The notes under the pieces were generated by a model, which had not been told where the DNA came from, made no database searches, and worked only from the letters and a program-made list of their open reading frames with translations. The translations under genes and the position numbers were made by a program. A stretch of DNA of 64,000 nucleotides from Reclinomonas americana ATCC 50394 (lineage: Eukaryota; Jakobida; Jakobea; Jakobida). The DNA is taken from positions 26,619 through 90,618 of the forward strand of contig PS015022.1 in assembly GCA_048213135.1 (NCBI GenBank), given 5' to 3'. Below, in pieces: positions 7,834 through 20,500 of this stretch. Each line of letters begins with the position of its first letter. Within the stretch, counting starts at the first letter, position 1.

Positions 7834-9672
7834 TTACTCGGCTTTGCGGTCGACAATGAGCAGTGTGGCTGAGGTGATGCCGGCGTCGCGCAGCGAACCC
7901 ATGCGACCCTGGTGTTGTTTGTGTTGTGTGAGCAATTCACTGTCATGAAGGCTGCGACAGGGACAGTCGACATGTTACCAGTGACTGGCCGGGCGATGCT
8001 GGCGAGCGCAGCTCGAACGACAGTGATCGAACTGCGTTGGCGACAAAGTCGAATACATCCTGCACATTGCCGTCGAGGGCGAATCGCCGGTTGACATTGT
8101 TGAGTGTGTCGATACCTGGAGCGCGAAACTTGATGGCCACCGAGGGCACAGAGGCGTCGGGTTCCGCCGGGCACGGTGGTATGACTGAGTGGTAGGCACA
8201 GAGTGAGTGGCACGGAGGAGAGAAACGATCGCCATGCAATACGAGAACCTGGCGGCGGTGGTGGTGGAGCAGGCGGAGCGCGGCGTTCCAGGTCCGCTGC
8301 CGTGCCACGAAAGAGAACACAGAGTGAGCAGAAGAGGGAGGGTCGCCAGTTGCATCTTGTCACAACGCACTCTGCTGCCGACTGGCGGCGATCGCCATTT
8401 GCAACATTTCCTCTTCCGACATATCCTCCTCGTCGACGGCAATCACCTCCGCTGCACGTGCACAGTTACGTGGTGTCAGCACTTTTCGCCCATTGTATGC
8501 CCTCCCCATGCGAACAACGCACGCTGCGAGTCTGACAAGCTGGCCGCAATCGCTCTCCGATAATCCTCATCAAAATCGTCGTGCCCCGCTCCACCGCCGC
8601 CACTTCCGCCACCCCGAGCAGCGCCGCCCCGTCCGGCACCACCAGCACCACCACCTCGTCCACCAGCACCGGCGCTGCTGACAGGATTCTCGGGCAAGTA
8701 TTGCGCCTGCACACCTCAGTCAATCCAAGAGGACGGCGAGCCGTGCATGTGCCCTCTCCTCCCCCCGAACCATTTGGTTAGCCCCACAGTCCGGCAGATT
8801 GCCCTTGACTGCAAACACGGTGTATCCCTCCTGTCGCAGCGTCTCAATGAACATGCTGCAGGCGGCAGGCAGCGATGAGCACACTCTGGGCGATCGACCA
8901 GTCAGTCACCACCGCTCAAACATGCCTCAAGTACGTGGCCGACAGATACTCGGGCTCATCGAGCAGACTGTTCAAGTTGACCCAGTGCTTGCCTCCAAAC
9001 TTACGAAACGTGAACCAGTGCGCCTCGTGGTTGCACATGAAGGCATTCTCCAAACTGCTCAGCATATGAGAGCATGCACAAATAGCTGCCTCTCTCTCTC
9101 TTTCTCAACGAGACGCAACGCTGGGTACTCTCTGGCCCTCTGACTCTCAGCGTCCTCCCCATCTGCACACTCACATGAGTGCCAGTTGCGCGAGAGTGAT
9201 CGCACACTCTCTAAACTCACTCACTCACCAATGCGAACAAGAGACAAGTCAGTGCGTGCCAGCGCCACTGTGAGCACTTGCAGCGAGAAGTTGCCATCGT
9301 CAGAGACGTTCTCACTCTCCCTCTGTGTACTTGCGCTTGTCAAACAGGGCACGCTCTCTCTCTCTCTTTCCATCTCTCTGTGTGTGTGGGCACTCAACAG
9401 ACATGAACTCGAGGTACTCTCGACTGTCGCCACCTGTCGCCGACTTGATCACATCGCCCTCTTGTCTATCCAAGTCTTGCGCGATCTCCATCAAGTCCAC
9501 CTGTAGTGTGCATCAACAACCTGTCTCTCTCACTTGCTCATTGTCAGAGAGCAAGGGGTACCTCTGTGTACATGTCGCACTGCACGAGGGCGTTGAGTGA
9601 GTGCACTGCACACAGTGCGCCCACTTGCTTCTCGTGGTACACATAGTCGCGTACAAAGTCACGCCACTCCAT
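7834..9672 (-). CDS. ataxin-3-like deubiquitinase with Josephin, UIM and UBX domains
   Basis: The gene begins at ATG 9672 and ends at TAA 7836-7834, with about seven exons. Exon 1 opens the Josephin cysteine protease domain: VYHEKQVGALCAVHSLNALVQ holds the catalytic Cys in the ataxin-3 context. Later exons give DDGNFSLQVL, then the histidine block NHEAHWFTFRKF and the WVNLNSLLDEPEYLS segment, then EGYTVFAVKGNLPDC. Two ubiquitin-interacting motifs follow (DEDYRRAIAASLSDSQ and EEEMLQMAIAASRQQ). A Pro-rich linker leads to a C-terminal UBX domain (AIKFRAPG ... GRMGSLRDAGI ... ATLLIVDRKAE). It should cleave ubiquitin chains and bind p97/Cdc48 through UBX. It lies 21 bp from the convergent small gene and 110 bp downstream of AIDA. 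Confidence 0.88.
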
Positions 9673-9783
9673 CTCTCTCTCAAACAAACGAAGAGTGAAA
9701 CTGTGTATTCGTTGTTGCGATGAATGGACCAATCGTTGTGGTGCTTTTGTCGTCTCTTCTCCCACTGGAGAAGAAGGCCAAGC

Positions 9784-11383
9784 TCACGTCCGCACAATGC
9801 TCAGCTTGAGATGCAGGTATAGTTTCTTGATGGAGAGCAGCGACAGTTTCTGCAGGAGGGAGGATGTCAACGAGAGCAGCACAACAACAACATCGCGGAC
9901 ATGCTCGAATGCAACAGCAACCTTGCGCGTAAAGTCTGCCCGCCACATGAAGCAAAGTGAGAAAGCGGTAGACGACAACACCGGGTAGCATGGCTAGCGT
10001 GCACACCTGTCGGCTTCTTGTAAATCTCCAGCGCAATCGCACCGTCCTTCACCTCGTCCATCTCCATGAACGAGAAACACCGCGTGCTGATCTTGCCGGG
10101 CTTGTGCTTGTAGTGCTTCATCTCGAAGAAGATGGTGGCCGTTGGTCCGAGGTCCTCCAGTGGCGTCTGAATGTACACCGAGAAGCCAAAGAGCAGGTGT
10201 CGACTCTCGCGGTTCGGCGAGTACGGCGTCTCCTGCGGTGGCTCCAGCTGCTCACCCTTTGCATCTGCAATCATGGACGCACAGTTGCATCATCTCTTCA
10301 GCACACGCAGGCATGGGCGAGGTGCAGGTGACTTGCGGCGCCGCAACTGACGACAGTGATGGCGATGAGCGGATCAAAGTAGCGCGGTGCATCCTTCAGA
10401 CCGATCTTGTTGACGTCGATCTGCAGGTAGCTGCGGTTCGGCTTCAGCACCGGCTGCGACAGCAGCTTGCCACCGCGCGCAATCTCCGTCGAACCCGGCC
10501 CACCCGCCGAACTCGAGCCCACCGAACCCGACGCACCGCCCGCAGCCGCCGATCCACCAGCACCACCTCCCCGCGCCTGCGGCGACGACGGCGACATGGA
10601 CATTACCGCATCGCCCGAGGTCGGCGACGAGCTCTCCTCGTCCGAGTCGGCACCCGTCGGCGACGCCTCGCGCACACGGCCACGCAGCGTCGTCACCGTC
10701 GTCGGTCGCCCACTCGCCGTCCGACTCGGCTCCTCGTCCACCAGCGCCGCCTCCAACTGCGCCGAAAACGGCGCCAAGTTCACCGGAAACTGCGCCACAT
10801 CCCTTCCCTGCTCCAACGTGCTCAACACTGCACCCGCACAAATCAGTGTCATTGCCTGCACAGTGCGCGCGATCAAGACACTGACCGCTCTTGAGCAGCT
10901 TCATATCATCAGCACTGATGCCGCGATGATTCGCCGTTCGAATGGCATACAAGCGCAGACGCAGTGTGTTGGCAAACTTGACCAGTGTGCTCTGCTCAAT
11001 CAATCAATCAGTGTTTGGCGCGCGCTTATCATGACAAGTCGTAATGAGTATGCAACCTTGATGCGACTGTAGTCGGCGCTCTCTGACGCGCTGTTGATTG
11101 CCATCAGCAATCTGCAACAAGACAGAGAGAATGAGTGAGGCAAAGAGAGTGAGAGGCAGAGAGAGTGTGCATGCAAGATGAGTCGCAACTTGTCGTATGA
11201 CTCTGTGGCCTCCACCATCTGACCCCACGTGTCAGAGTCGACCGCATCTGCACACAGAGACACAGAGAGACACACACACAAAGAGAGTGACATTAGACAA
11301 CTCCTTCTCATGCACATCTCTCGCTCGTTTTCTCACAGACCATCCAGCAGACGCTTCCACCGTCTCAACTCCACAGCAGACAT
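9784..11383 (-). CDS. AIDA: AIDA, axin interactor dorsalization-associated protein homolog
   Basis: The start is ATG 11383 and the stop TGA is at 9786-9784. Exon 1 (11341-11383) and exon 2 (11190-11247) give an N-terminal helical domain, RRWKRLLDDAVDSDTWGQ followed by EATESYDK, matching the AIDA start. Later exons give a helical segment (LRLRLYAIRTANHRGIS) and a long Ser/Ala/Gly linker. The C-terminal C2 domain includes YLQIDVNKIGLKDA, FFEMKHYKHKPGKISTRCF, SFMEMDEVKDGAIALEIY and a final KKLYLHLKL. In animals AIDA blocks Axin-JNK signalling and has been tied to ERAD of lipid enzymes. Its occurrence next to other ERAD-related genes may be chance. The start is 140 bp from the divergently transcribed giant actinin-like gene. 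Confidence 0.88.
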
Positions 11384-11523
11384 TCAACACTGAGCGCGCG
11401 CGTGAGAGAGACAGAGATAGTGGAAGACTGCGCGCGCGGGACAGTTTGCGTGGACAATAACCGTGACGTCAGCAGAGCCGGTGCGCTAACACACACCGTC
11501 TCTCTCTCTCTCTCCGCGCTGTG
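11384..11523. promoter_or_regulatory. 140-bp bidirectional intergenic region
   Basis: The start codons of AIDA (minus) and the actinin-like gene (plus) face away from each other across this interval. It contains alternating CG (CGCGCGCGTGAG, GCGCGCGCGGG) and a CT run just before the plus-strand start. No TATA box is seen. A shared promoter is inferred from spacing alone. Confidence 0.45.
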
Positions 11524-14500
11524 ATGGACGGTGATGCAGTTGGACGGGAGCTGAGGTGAGCAACTGCTTGTGTGCATATCTGTGTGTGTCTGTGTGTGTG
11601 TCTTATATTGTGTGTGTGCGTGTTCAGGGCGTATGAGGTGTGGGTACGCGGATGGATCGGTGAAGACGAGTATCCGGGCGATGAATCGCTGGGTTTTGTG
11701 GAGGACTTGCAGAATGGTAACACACGATGCACGTGTTGGTAATCCGTTGTGTGTGCGGCCCACTGAACGCTCTCTTCTCTCCCCGTTTGTTGGTGTCTGC
11801 TTGCGTGTTTGTTTGCGTTTGGTTTCGTGTGCGTTAGGCCGCCTGCTGGCTCGCTTTGCGGAGCGATTGCTGGGTCTGAAGATCGGTGCCATTGCGGTCA
11901 ATGTTGCTCCGTCCATGATTGTGCTGGAGGTCAGTCTCTGCTCTTCTCTCCCCCCCTCTTGCACACACACGCACATGCACACTGCGTCTTCGCCTCTCTC
12001 TTTTGCCCGCTTTCCGTCTCGTTTGTGTGCGATCGCCGATCGCGGTCCGTTTTTCATGTGAAATTGGACCACACTCACACTCGTCGGGTGGGCCCCGTTC
12101 CTGTCCAACTGCAGCATCGCACCAATCTGAAGGAGGTGTTTGCGGCACTGCAAAAAGCCGGTTACTCACCACCGGCATCGCTCTTTGGCAGCAAGCCGGA
12201 GAATGGTGCGTTGTGTTCCACCGGTGTGCGTGTCGTCATTCCGAACTGACGAGTTTTTTTTTCCTCCTCGTAGTCATTACCGATCGCGATGAGGCCGGTG
12301 TCACGGAGATCATGTGGTCGCTTTTTGAGCACTTCATTCTCAACCAGATCTCGTACGGCGGACTCGGCGGCCAAGTTGCGTGCTCTCACATACCCGCTCC
12401 CACGCACCCACAGCACTCACCTCCCTCCAGGAGGCACTGATTCAATGGCTGAGAGATCTGGTGCGCGTCTTTCCAACGGTGGAATTCAACGACTTCCCCG
12501 AATCGCTGCGCACTGGCATCATCCTGTGCTACGTGTACCATCGGTTCGACTCGTCGGCGCTGCCGATCCGCGAAATCATTGTGGGGAGTCCCACGGAAGA
12601 GAACTTTCGCCGCAATATCGCGAATGCGCTCGACGTGGGTGCGCGGCATTTTGAGGTACCGGCCGTGTTCGAGCCGGAGGAGCTGCTTGGCCCACAGCCG
12701 AGTCAGCGGATCGTCACGCTCTACATTGGTCTCGTGCACAAGCGATTCGAAAAGTCGGCACGAGTTGCGTTGTGACAAGCGATGAGGATTGCTCTTGACA
12801 ACAAAGGATACGCATCGCACTGACACTCCTACCTATATCGCAGTCGACCATCAATCTGCGACGTCTGGCGCAGCTGGTCCGCTTCCAGCTGGTGACCGAG
12901 GACATGAAGCATCGACAAATCTCACTGACCGGCACGCTGTTGGACTGGATCGACAAGAGCCACCAGCGACTGAGCACGGACGACATGCCCGGAACACTCA
13001 AGGAGATTGAGCGCAAAGACGCCGACTTTGACCAATTCCGCTCGGAGATGTTCGAGGCTGGTGCGTCGCTGCACTTTGCGCTGTGTTTGTATGTGTGCAT
13101 CACTGACCACTCGCATGTCACAGGCTTGTCGGCAATGGTCGAGGTGCTCGATGGCTATCACGAACTGTACGCACGCACCGCTTCTCGGCGACGACGCATG
13201 GTGGAGCTGCCGGCCGACTGCTCTCGTGAGGTGCGCTTTCCATTATCGTTTGCGCTCGTCCCCACCCTTGTGCGTCTGTGCGTGCTCATGGTTCGTTTGC
13301 AGAACGTGGAGGCTCGCTTTGTGTCACTGATTGACGCGCAACAAGCGTTCGAGCAATCGTTGCTGTCGAGCCATGGCGTTTCGACAGCCATCGACAGCAT
13401 GTGCCAGTTTTTCGACACGCAGGGATCGCAGTTCTCCGGCTGGGTGGATGTCGAGACACACAAATTGCTGGACGACGCCAAGCTCGACGGCGATGAGTCG
13501 CCACTCACCGCCGTTGCACCGCAGTCGCCACGCGGTCACGGGTCACCAGTCGGCGATGAGGAGATGCTGTCATTGCCGGAGCTGTTGGTTTCGTTGTCTT
13601 CACTTTCTACAGAGCGGCTGTCCTTGCCTCCCACTCACATCGTCACCGGTAGGATCGCGAGCGAGAATTGAACGATGTGCACATGAAGCGCATGCGTTAT
13701 GAGGCGGTGTTGGAGGATCTGCGTGTGTTGGACATGCAGCTCCGCACGCGCGGTGTGACGGATCCGGAATTTGGCGAGTCAACACTGGAGGAGTTGGATC
13801 GTCTGTGGCAGGAGTTCGAGGGTGTGTACTTCTCCAAGGAGAGCGCTGTGCAGAAGCGCATCATGGGCGTGTTCCAGGCCAAGTTCCTGCAAGCCAAATT
13901 TGCGGTGCTGGCGGAGGATTTCACGTTCGAGATGGCGCGCGTGGTGGGCAAGCTGGAGGCGCCGTGGCTCGGCTACTTGCAGCTGAAGAAGACCGTGGAG
14001 GACTTTGACGGGGAGTTGCGCAAGTTCAACTCCACCTTGGACATGCTGCGCGAGCTGGAGGTCAGCACGCGCTCGTTGACGCACGAACCCAACCCCGACA
14101 CGAATTTCACGTACTCGGTGTGTTTGACATCCTCCACGAGGCTGTGTGTGTGTGTGTGTGTGTGTGTGTGCCACCTTGCTCACCCACTCTTTTTGTTCTT
14201 GTTCGTGATACCAGACACTGGTGGATGTGCAAGACGAGGTGCGTGTGCTCATCACGGCTGCGGAGACGGACCTCAAGCGCAAGAGCGAAATCGAAGAGGC
14301 CAAGTTGACGTTTGTGGCCCGCTGCAAGACGGTGCACGATTTCTTGACGGCTCGTGCCCCACGGCAAGTCATGCAAGCTCTGGTGGTTGCTTTCCCCGGC
14401 CGCCACGGTGTTGAGGGTGACACTGCCTCTTCGTCGCCGACGACGCAGCACGAGTTTGATGTGGAGCAGGCATCGGCAGCCAGTGCACAGATGAGCTCGC

Positions 14501-17500
14501 TTGTGCGTGAGCAAAAGGCGCTGCAGACTCCGCTGCAGGAGGCGGCGCGGACATGGGAGTTTTTGAGTCTGCGCGGCGTCTCCGAGTTGTTCCCCTTCCG
14601 TATCGACTCGGTGCGATCGCGCTTCACACTGACCGAGGGCGTGCTGCAACTGCTGGAGGAGTTCATGCGCGGCCAGTTGGAGAGACATCGCACTGCTACC
14701 GAACAGCTGGCGGTGCGTGCTGTCTGCAACACAACGAGCATTGCTTGTATCTCTCTCACTGTGCGTGCGTGTGTGTGTGCGTAGCTTCTGGAGCGCCAGG
14801 CTGCGGCATTCAGTTCACATGCGGATTCCGTTCTCGCTGCCATGCAGACGCGAGACGACGGCCAGTGGGCCTCATCGGACGCACGCAAAACGGCACTCGA
14901 CGAGGTCGACCGCTTGCTGGCCGACCTCGGCTCCAGCGGCCCGTCGCTCGAAGCTCTGTCACAGACGTTGTCGCAAGTTCTCGTGCGTGAACTTGCCGTG
15001 CGCCGTCGCAGTGGGGCTGTGGAGTTGCTGCAGGTGCGTCACGATGTCGTTGAGTTGACACACATTCTTCCTCTGCACCCGCCTAACACATCTGTCCGTG
15101 TGACAGAACGCGATTGGCAAACTGTTTGGGGTGGCCATTCTGGTGCTGCGCAAGCGTGGTGAGCTGCAGGAGATGGCGTTTGTGGCGAAGCGCGACGAAA
15201 CCATCACGGAGAAGATGGAACAAACAATGACGGAGCTGACTGATTGGATGGTCGGTGCGAACTCGGGTGTGCTCCGCCAGCTGCACCTGGAACAGCTCAT
15301 GTCGACCGTGGTCGAATTCGGCGCACGCACAATCAGCCGCGACCTCATCCACCGACTGTTCGGCAAGCTGCACCACCATTCGGCGCGCTTTGTGGAACCA
15401 AAGATGAACTCGCTGATGCAACACTGGGCAACGATGGAGTCGCAGCTGCGTGCGAAGACGGCCAACATGCTGACGCACGAGGCGAAGATCCTCTTCCTTC
15501 GTCACTTTGGGGCGCACTTGGAGCGTGTCAGGAGCGATCTGACTGCGGTGCGCGCCGAGAGTGAGAACCATGTGTGGGCCACCGACAGCAAGGGTGCGCC
15601 GGAGTTGTCTCCCGACGGTGCTCGCAAGTTGGCCACCATCATGGGAGTTTCGTTGGCATTACGTGTGTTTGTTTCGTTGGGAACGCAGGAGTGCTGATGG
15701 TTCTTTGTCGTGTTGCTTGCAGAATGACTTTGAGGCCATTGTCAAACTGCGCGCCCGTGTGCAGCCGTTGTACACGTACATTCGCGTGTTGACCTCGGCC
15801 TATGCTGTGGCACAGGAGGTTGGCGACTTGTGCGTCACTCCCGAGAATACGGCCTTGTTGGAAGGGGTTCGTTTTATTGATCGCATGATGTCTTCGGTCT
15901 CTCGTCCCACTGCTGCTGACTCCGCGCTGTGCAGTTGCAACAAGAGGCGTCGCTGGTTCGTCAGATGATTCTGGCTCGCAACGACCGCGTCAAGACATTC
16001 GTGAAGACCATGAGCGATATTGCGGCCACTCGTCGCCAGTACCGTATGGACGCCACTGCTTTCCTGCAACTGTTGGACCGCCAGCGCGATTCGCTGACGA
16101 TTCAAGTGGGCGTCGTCACCTTGAATGAGATTCACGTGCGTCTCTGTGTGTGTTTGTGTGCCTCTGCACACGATTCTTACCTCTCCGTGGCGACGCAGGA
16201 ACTCGCGCGGAGGCACGAGATGCTGGCCGGCGAATGTGACTCGCTGCAGGTTGAGCTGGAGAAGCTGCGACAGACGTGGTCGATGGTGGCGGAGACCGAC
16301 GCGGCCAGTCTCGACGTTGGCGAGTACTCGGTTCCGGTGCGTAATGGAGTGTTGAGCTTCGGGATTGTGAACATTGTCTCACACAACGATGTTGCGTGCA
16401 GTATCTTGAGCACCAGTTCCAACACGTGCGCAAGTTGCTGCACGAGTTTTACGACGAGATCTCCATGGCGGACCGCAAGCAGGGTTTCTTGCACAGAGTA
16501 CGTCTTTGCAGCGCCTTTCCCTCGTCTTTACACTTGGCGCTGTGCTCACTGTGCCACCTGACAGTTGTGGGAGTGGAACCGCACTCACGTGCTGGTGATT
16601 GGCGACTGGGCTGACCGACTGGAGATGGCAGTCAGCACTGTGCGACTGGCGGCCTCTCTGGCCGATGTCGAGGTTTCGTCTTGGTGTTTTCTTGGCAGTG
16701 CTTTGACCCAGCGACTGACGAGTGTTGTGCGCGCACAGTCGGCGTTCCTCATTCTGGGCGAGTTGGAAGCCGAGGGGCGATTCCACTTGCAGTTGTTGCA
16801 CGACGTGGTGCAGAAGGAGCGTGCGTTGCAGCGCGAAGGACTGGACATTGAGGAGAATGAGGCGTACCAGGTGCGTTCCGTTTTTATCACCGATGTGACG
16901 TGCACGCGATTGATGTGCTAATCGCTTCAACCAACACCACCACAGCGCCTGGAGGATCGATTGAAGATGGGCCAGAAGCGGCTGCTGGACACACATCGCG
17001 TGCTGGACGATCAACGTGTGGTGCTGGAGTTGAGCGAAGACGCCAGGCACATACTGCACCGCCACCTCACCTCCATTCGGAAGGTGATGCGTCGCCTGAA
17101 CGCCGAGCACATGCTGTTCCCGACAAACATCGACTTTGCGTTTTTGGTGCGTACTGCATGCATGGCTACCGTCGTCATACGCTGTGTCACACTCACCACG
17201 TCGAATCTGTGCGGCGCTGCAGACTCAACTGAACACACTGCGCGGTGCACTGGACAAGGTTCTCGGTTTGCAAGTGAGCCTCGCCGAGGACGCCCGACGA
17301 AGGGACGAGCTCCGTGAACTCGTCGGTCAGCTGCGCGAGCGGGTGCCACAGGCAGCCATCCCATTTGCGGCCGTGTTCGAGGTTTTGTAACGAGTGCCGA
17401 CGTCATGCACAGTTTGTTGGCCGTGCACTCACCCGCCTGTGCGTGCGACGGAGCAGAAGGTGCACGCCGAGTATCTGTCATGTGAGCACGCGCTCCATGA

Positions 17501-20500
17501 GCGCGAGCTGTTGCTGCGAGAAAAGATCGACACGGAGACGCGCCTGGAATTTGTGGCCGAAGAGTACAACCGCCAAGCCGCGGTGGTGCTGCAGGCACTG
17601 GAGACGGAGGAGGACTACATTCGTCGTCTGTCGACTTCATTTGCGTCGGTGGAGGCGACACAAGAGAGCTTCTCGCGCATCAGCGACGTTGAGCGGAAGC
17701 TGCGCGAGTTGGACGCGCACGTGTTGGACTTGCGCAGTTTGCACGAGGAATTCGGTACCACCTTTACGGAGATCATTCCTTTCCCGGTACGCAAGCCGCA
17801 ACCATCGTTGTGTGTGATCGTCTGACTGACTTGCCTCCCTTGCAGCTGCTGAATGGACGTGCCGATCAAGTACTCCACTTGTGCCAGTCGCACAAGCGCA
17901 AGCTGATGGAGGAAAACGAGAAGCACCGTGCTGTCGATGGTCTGCATGCCGATCTGGCGGAACGGCTGGCCAAGTTGACCACTTGGCTCGACTACGCCTT
18001 CTCCTTGGTGGCCTCCATGAAGACCAGTTCACTGGCTGAGGACGTGGAGACGGACTTGGAGGTGCTGCGAAAGCTGCGCGCCGCCGAGGCTGCACACTCG
18101 CGCGAATTGGCGTATGCGGCACGGCTCACGGTGGAGATCATGGCGACACCCGGCGGTGCCATGATCCCGAATCGCCACACCACGCTGACTCTGCAGATTG
18201 TGGAGGAGCACTGGCGCACGTGGATTGAGCAGAGTCGCAAGAAAATGCACCAGCTGGACGACCGCTTGAGACGGTTGCACGCGTTTGAAGAGAACAAGGT
18301 TTGTTTGCGTGCATGTGTGTGTGCGTGTGTGTGTGTGTGGACTGCTTTGCTGACTACATGGTGCGTGTGTTTGTGTGTGTGCAGTTGTTGTTTGCCGAGT
18401 TTGCGCTCGAGCTGAACGAGTGGCTGAAGCGATCCAAGCGTGGTGTGGCGGCCGTCAGCGTTGGCACGTCGGCCATTGAGACGGCGAGCCAGCGTCGCAT
18501 TCTCGAGTTCTGGAAGTTGCAGCAATCGGAGAAGCGGCGCCTGCTTGACGACGTCACGACGCTGTTTGCGACGCTACAGACCGGCATGAGCGAATTCCCG
18601 TCGTCCAGCGATGCTGACTACGCGGTGTTGTACAATGTGCGTCACGCTACGTGCCAACCTGTCAACAAAGTAGTAAGACTCAACGGCGCACTGCAGGAGA
18701 TTCAAGCGCGCTGGAACTCGCTGGAGGTGGACGTGGACGAGAAGGACCGTGCCCTTGTGTCTGTGGAGCAGGTGCATAGCAAGGTGTCGGCTTTGCGCGA
18801 GGACTTCTCGGAGCAGAAGGAGACCTTCCGCGAGTGGCTCCACCTGTTGCGCCAGCGCATGCTTCTGGTGGCGCAGGCGAATGTGTTTGACGAGGTGCAG
18901 ACGACGATTGAGGAGTTTGAGGCACGAAAGCACCAGGACGGCGTGATGCAGCTGCACAGTGTGTCGAAGGCGTACCAGTCGTTGCTGGCCTCTGGTGAAC
19001 CCGATCTGGGCGAGATTCAGGTGTGTTTGTGTGCTGTGAATGCTCGTCATGTTATGCACGCACATTATCCTTGTCTCACTGTGTTTGCTTGTCGCCACGC
19101 AGTATCTGGAGGAGGAGTGGGGCACTGTGCAAATTGTGGTGCGTCGCATGAAAGAGCTCATTGCGGATCAAGTGCGGAAAGAGACAGAGCGGCTGGAGGT
19201 GCTGGAACGTCACCGATCGGTGGTGGAGGCGGCGCGCCAGCTGCGTGACTCCACACAGCAGACGCTGTCCGACATGGACACGTCGGATTGCACCCTTGCC
19301 CTCCTGGTCGATCACACGAGTGCGCTGAAGACCATGTACCGTCAGCATCTCAACTACGTCTCGTCGAACGCGACACAGTGGCTGCACGCCGAGTTTGAAG
19401 TGCTGGAGAAGGCCGAGAATCTTTTCCCCGACACCAAGGTGAGTGTTTTTCTTATCGATGCTCTTCTGTCCGTCATCGTCTCTCGTCTCACCGGTGTCGC
19501 CAGATGACTGCCGTGTGGATCGAGTATCATCGCCAGCTGAGTCGCCAGATGCACGAGCATGCTGCAGAAATGGATCGCCTGCTGCGGCTTGATGGTGCGA
19601 CGTATGCATGTCCAAGTGTTGTTGATTTTTTCGCTGTATCTCACTTGCATGTGGCAGATGTGGTGTCGAGCTATCAGTTCGAAGCCGACGATTTGTACGA
19701 GTGGGCCAGTGCACAAAAGACCATGTTGTCGCCTCTGGGCTGGAGTGCAGCTGCTGGCTCGGTGAGCGTTCCACTCCGTCTCTTGCGTGCTTTTCGAAAA
19801 ATGATCCCTCACTGGCAACGCCCACTAGGTCGAAAATCCGCAGCGTGAACGCGACCTCGACAATCCAGTGTCACCGCGTTCTGGTAGTGGCCAGTCATTT
19901 GAGACCATGGCGCCTGTCAATATTCAGCAGCGCACTCTCAACCACTTTTTCAACACGCGAATGGAGGCACAGCAACGGCTGGAGCGCATCAACGAACTGT
20001 GGGCTGCACTGGACCAGGAGGACGTGCTCAATCAGCTGCAACTGCGCTCGCCGTTCGAGTTTGAGCAGCTGCTCAAGGACCTTGACTGGCAGGCGCAGCA
20101 GCGCACGGCACGTGTGGAGGCACTCCGCGATGCCGTGTTGTACGTGGCCGGGCAGCGGGCCGAGTGGGCCGACGCCGCGTTGGCGTGGATGGCGGTGCAT
20201 GCGTCTGTGATGCAGCGCCTGCTGCAGCTGGATCTTGGCTACTCGGAAGGCGCTCTGCAGGGCGTGGTGGCCACCATTGACGAGATCGAGCAGCAGTGTT
20301 CGGGTCTGGAGAAGCAACTCGCGGTGCTGCGGTCGGATATCAATCGTATCAGCAACGAGACGATGGCACCGCCGTCGGCTGCCGCCTCGCTGGTGTTTGC
20401 GCGCATTGCTGAGGTGAGTCGGCGGCGACGGCTGTCACGTAGATTATTTGCCTCCTCATTCTTAATTCTCTTCATCGTGAATGCAGACACTGGATGTCGA

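Noticed and set aside
10142-11072. Long plus-strand frames rich in Arg or Pro/Ala opposite AIDA
   Set aside because: They are reverse-strand shadows of the low-complexity AIDA linker; the minus strand gives a consistent spliced AIDA protein.
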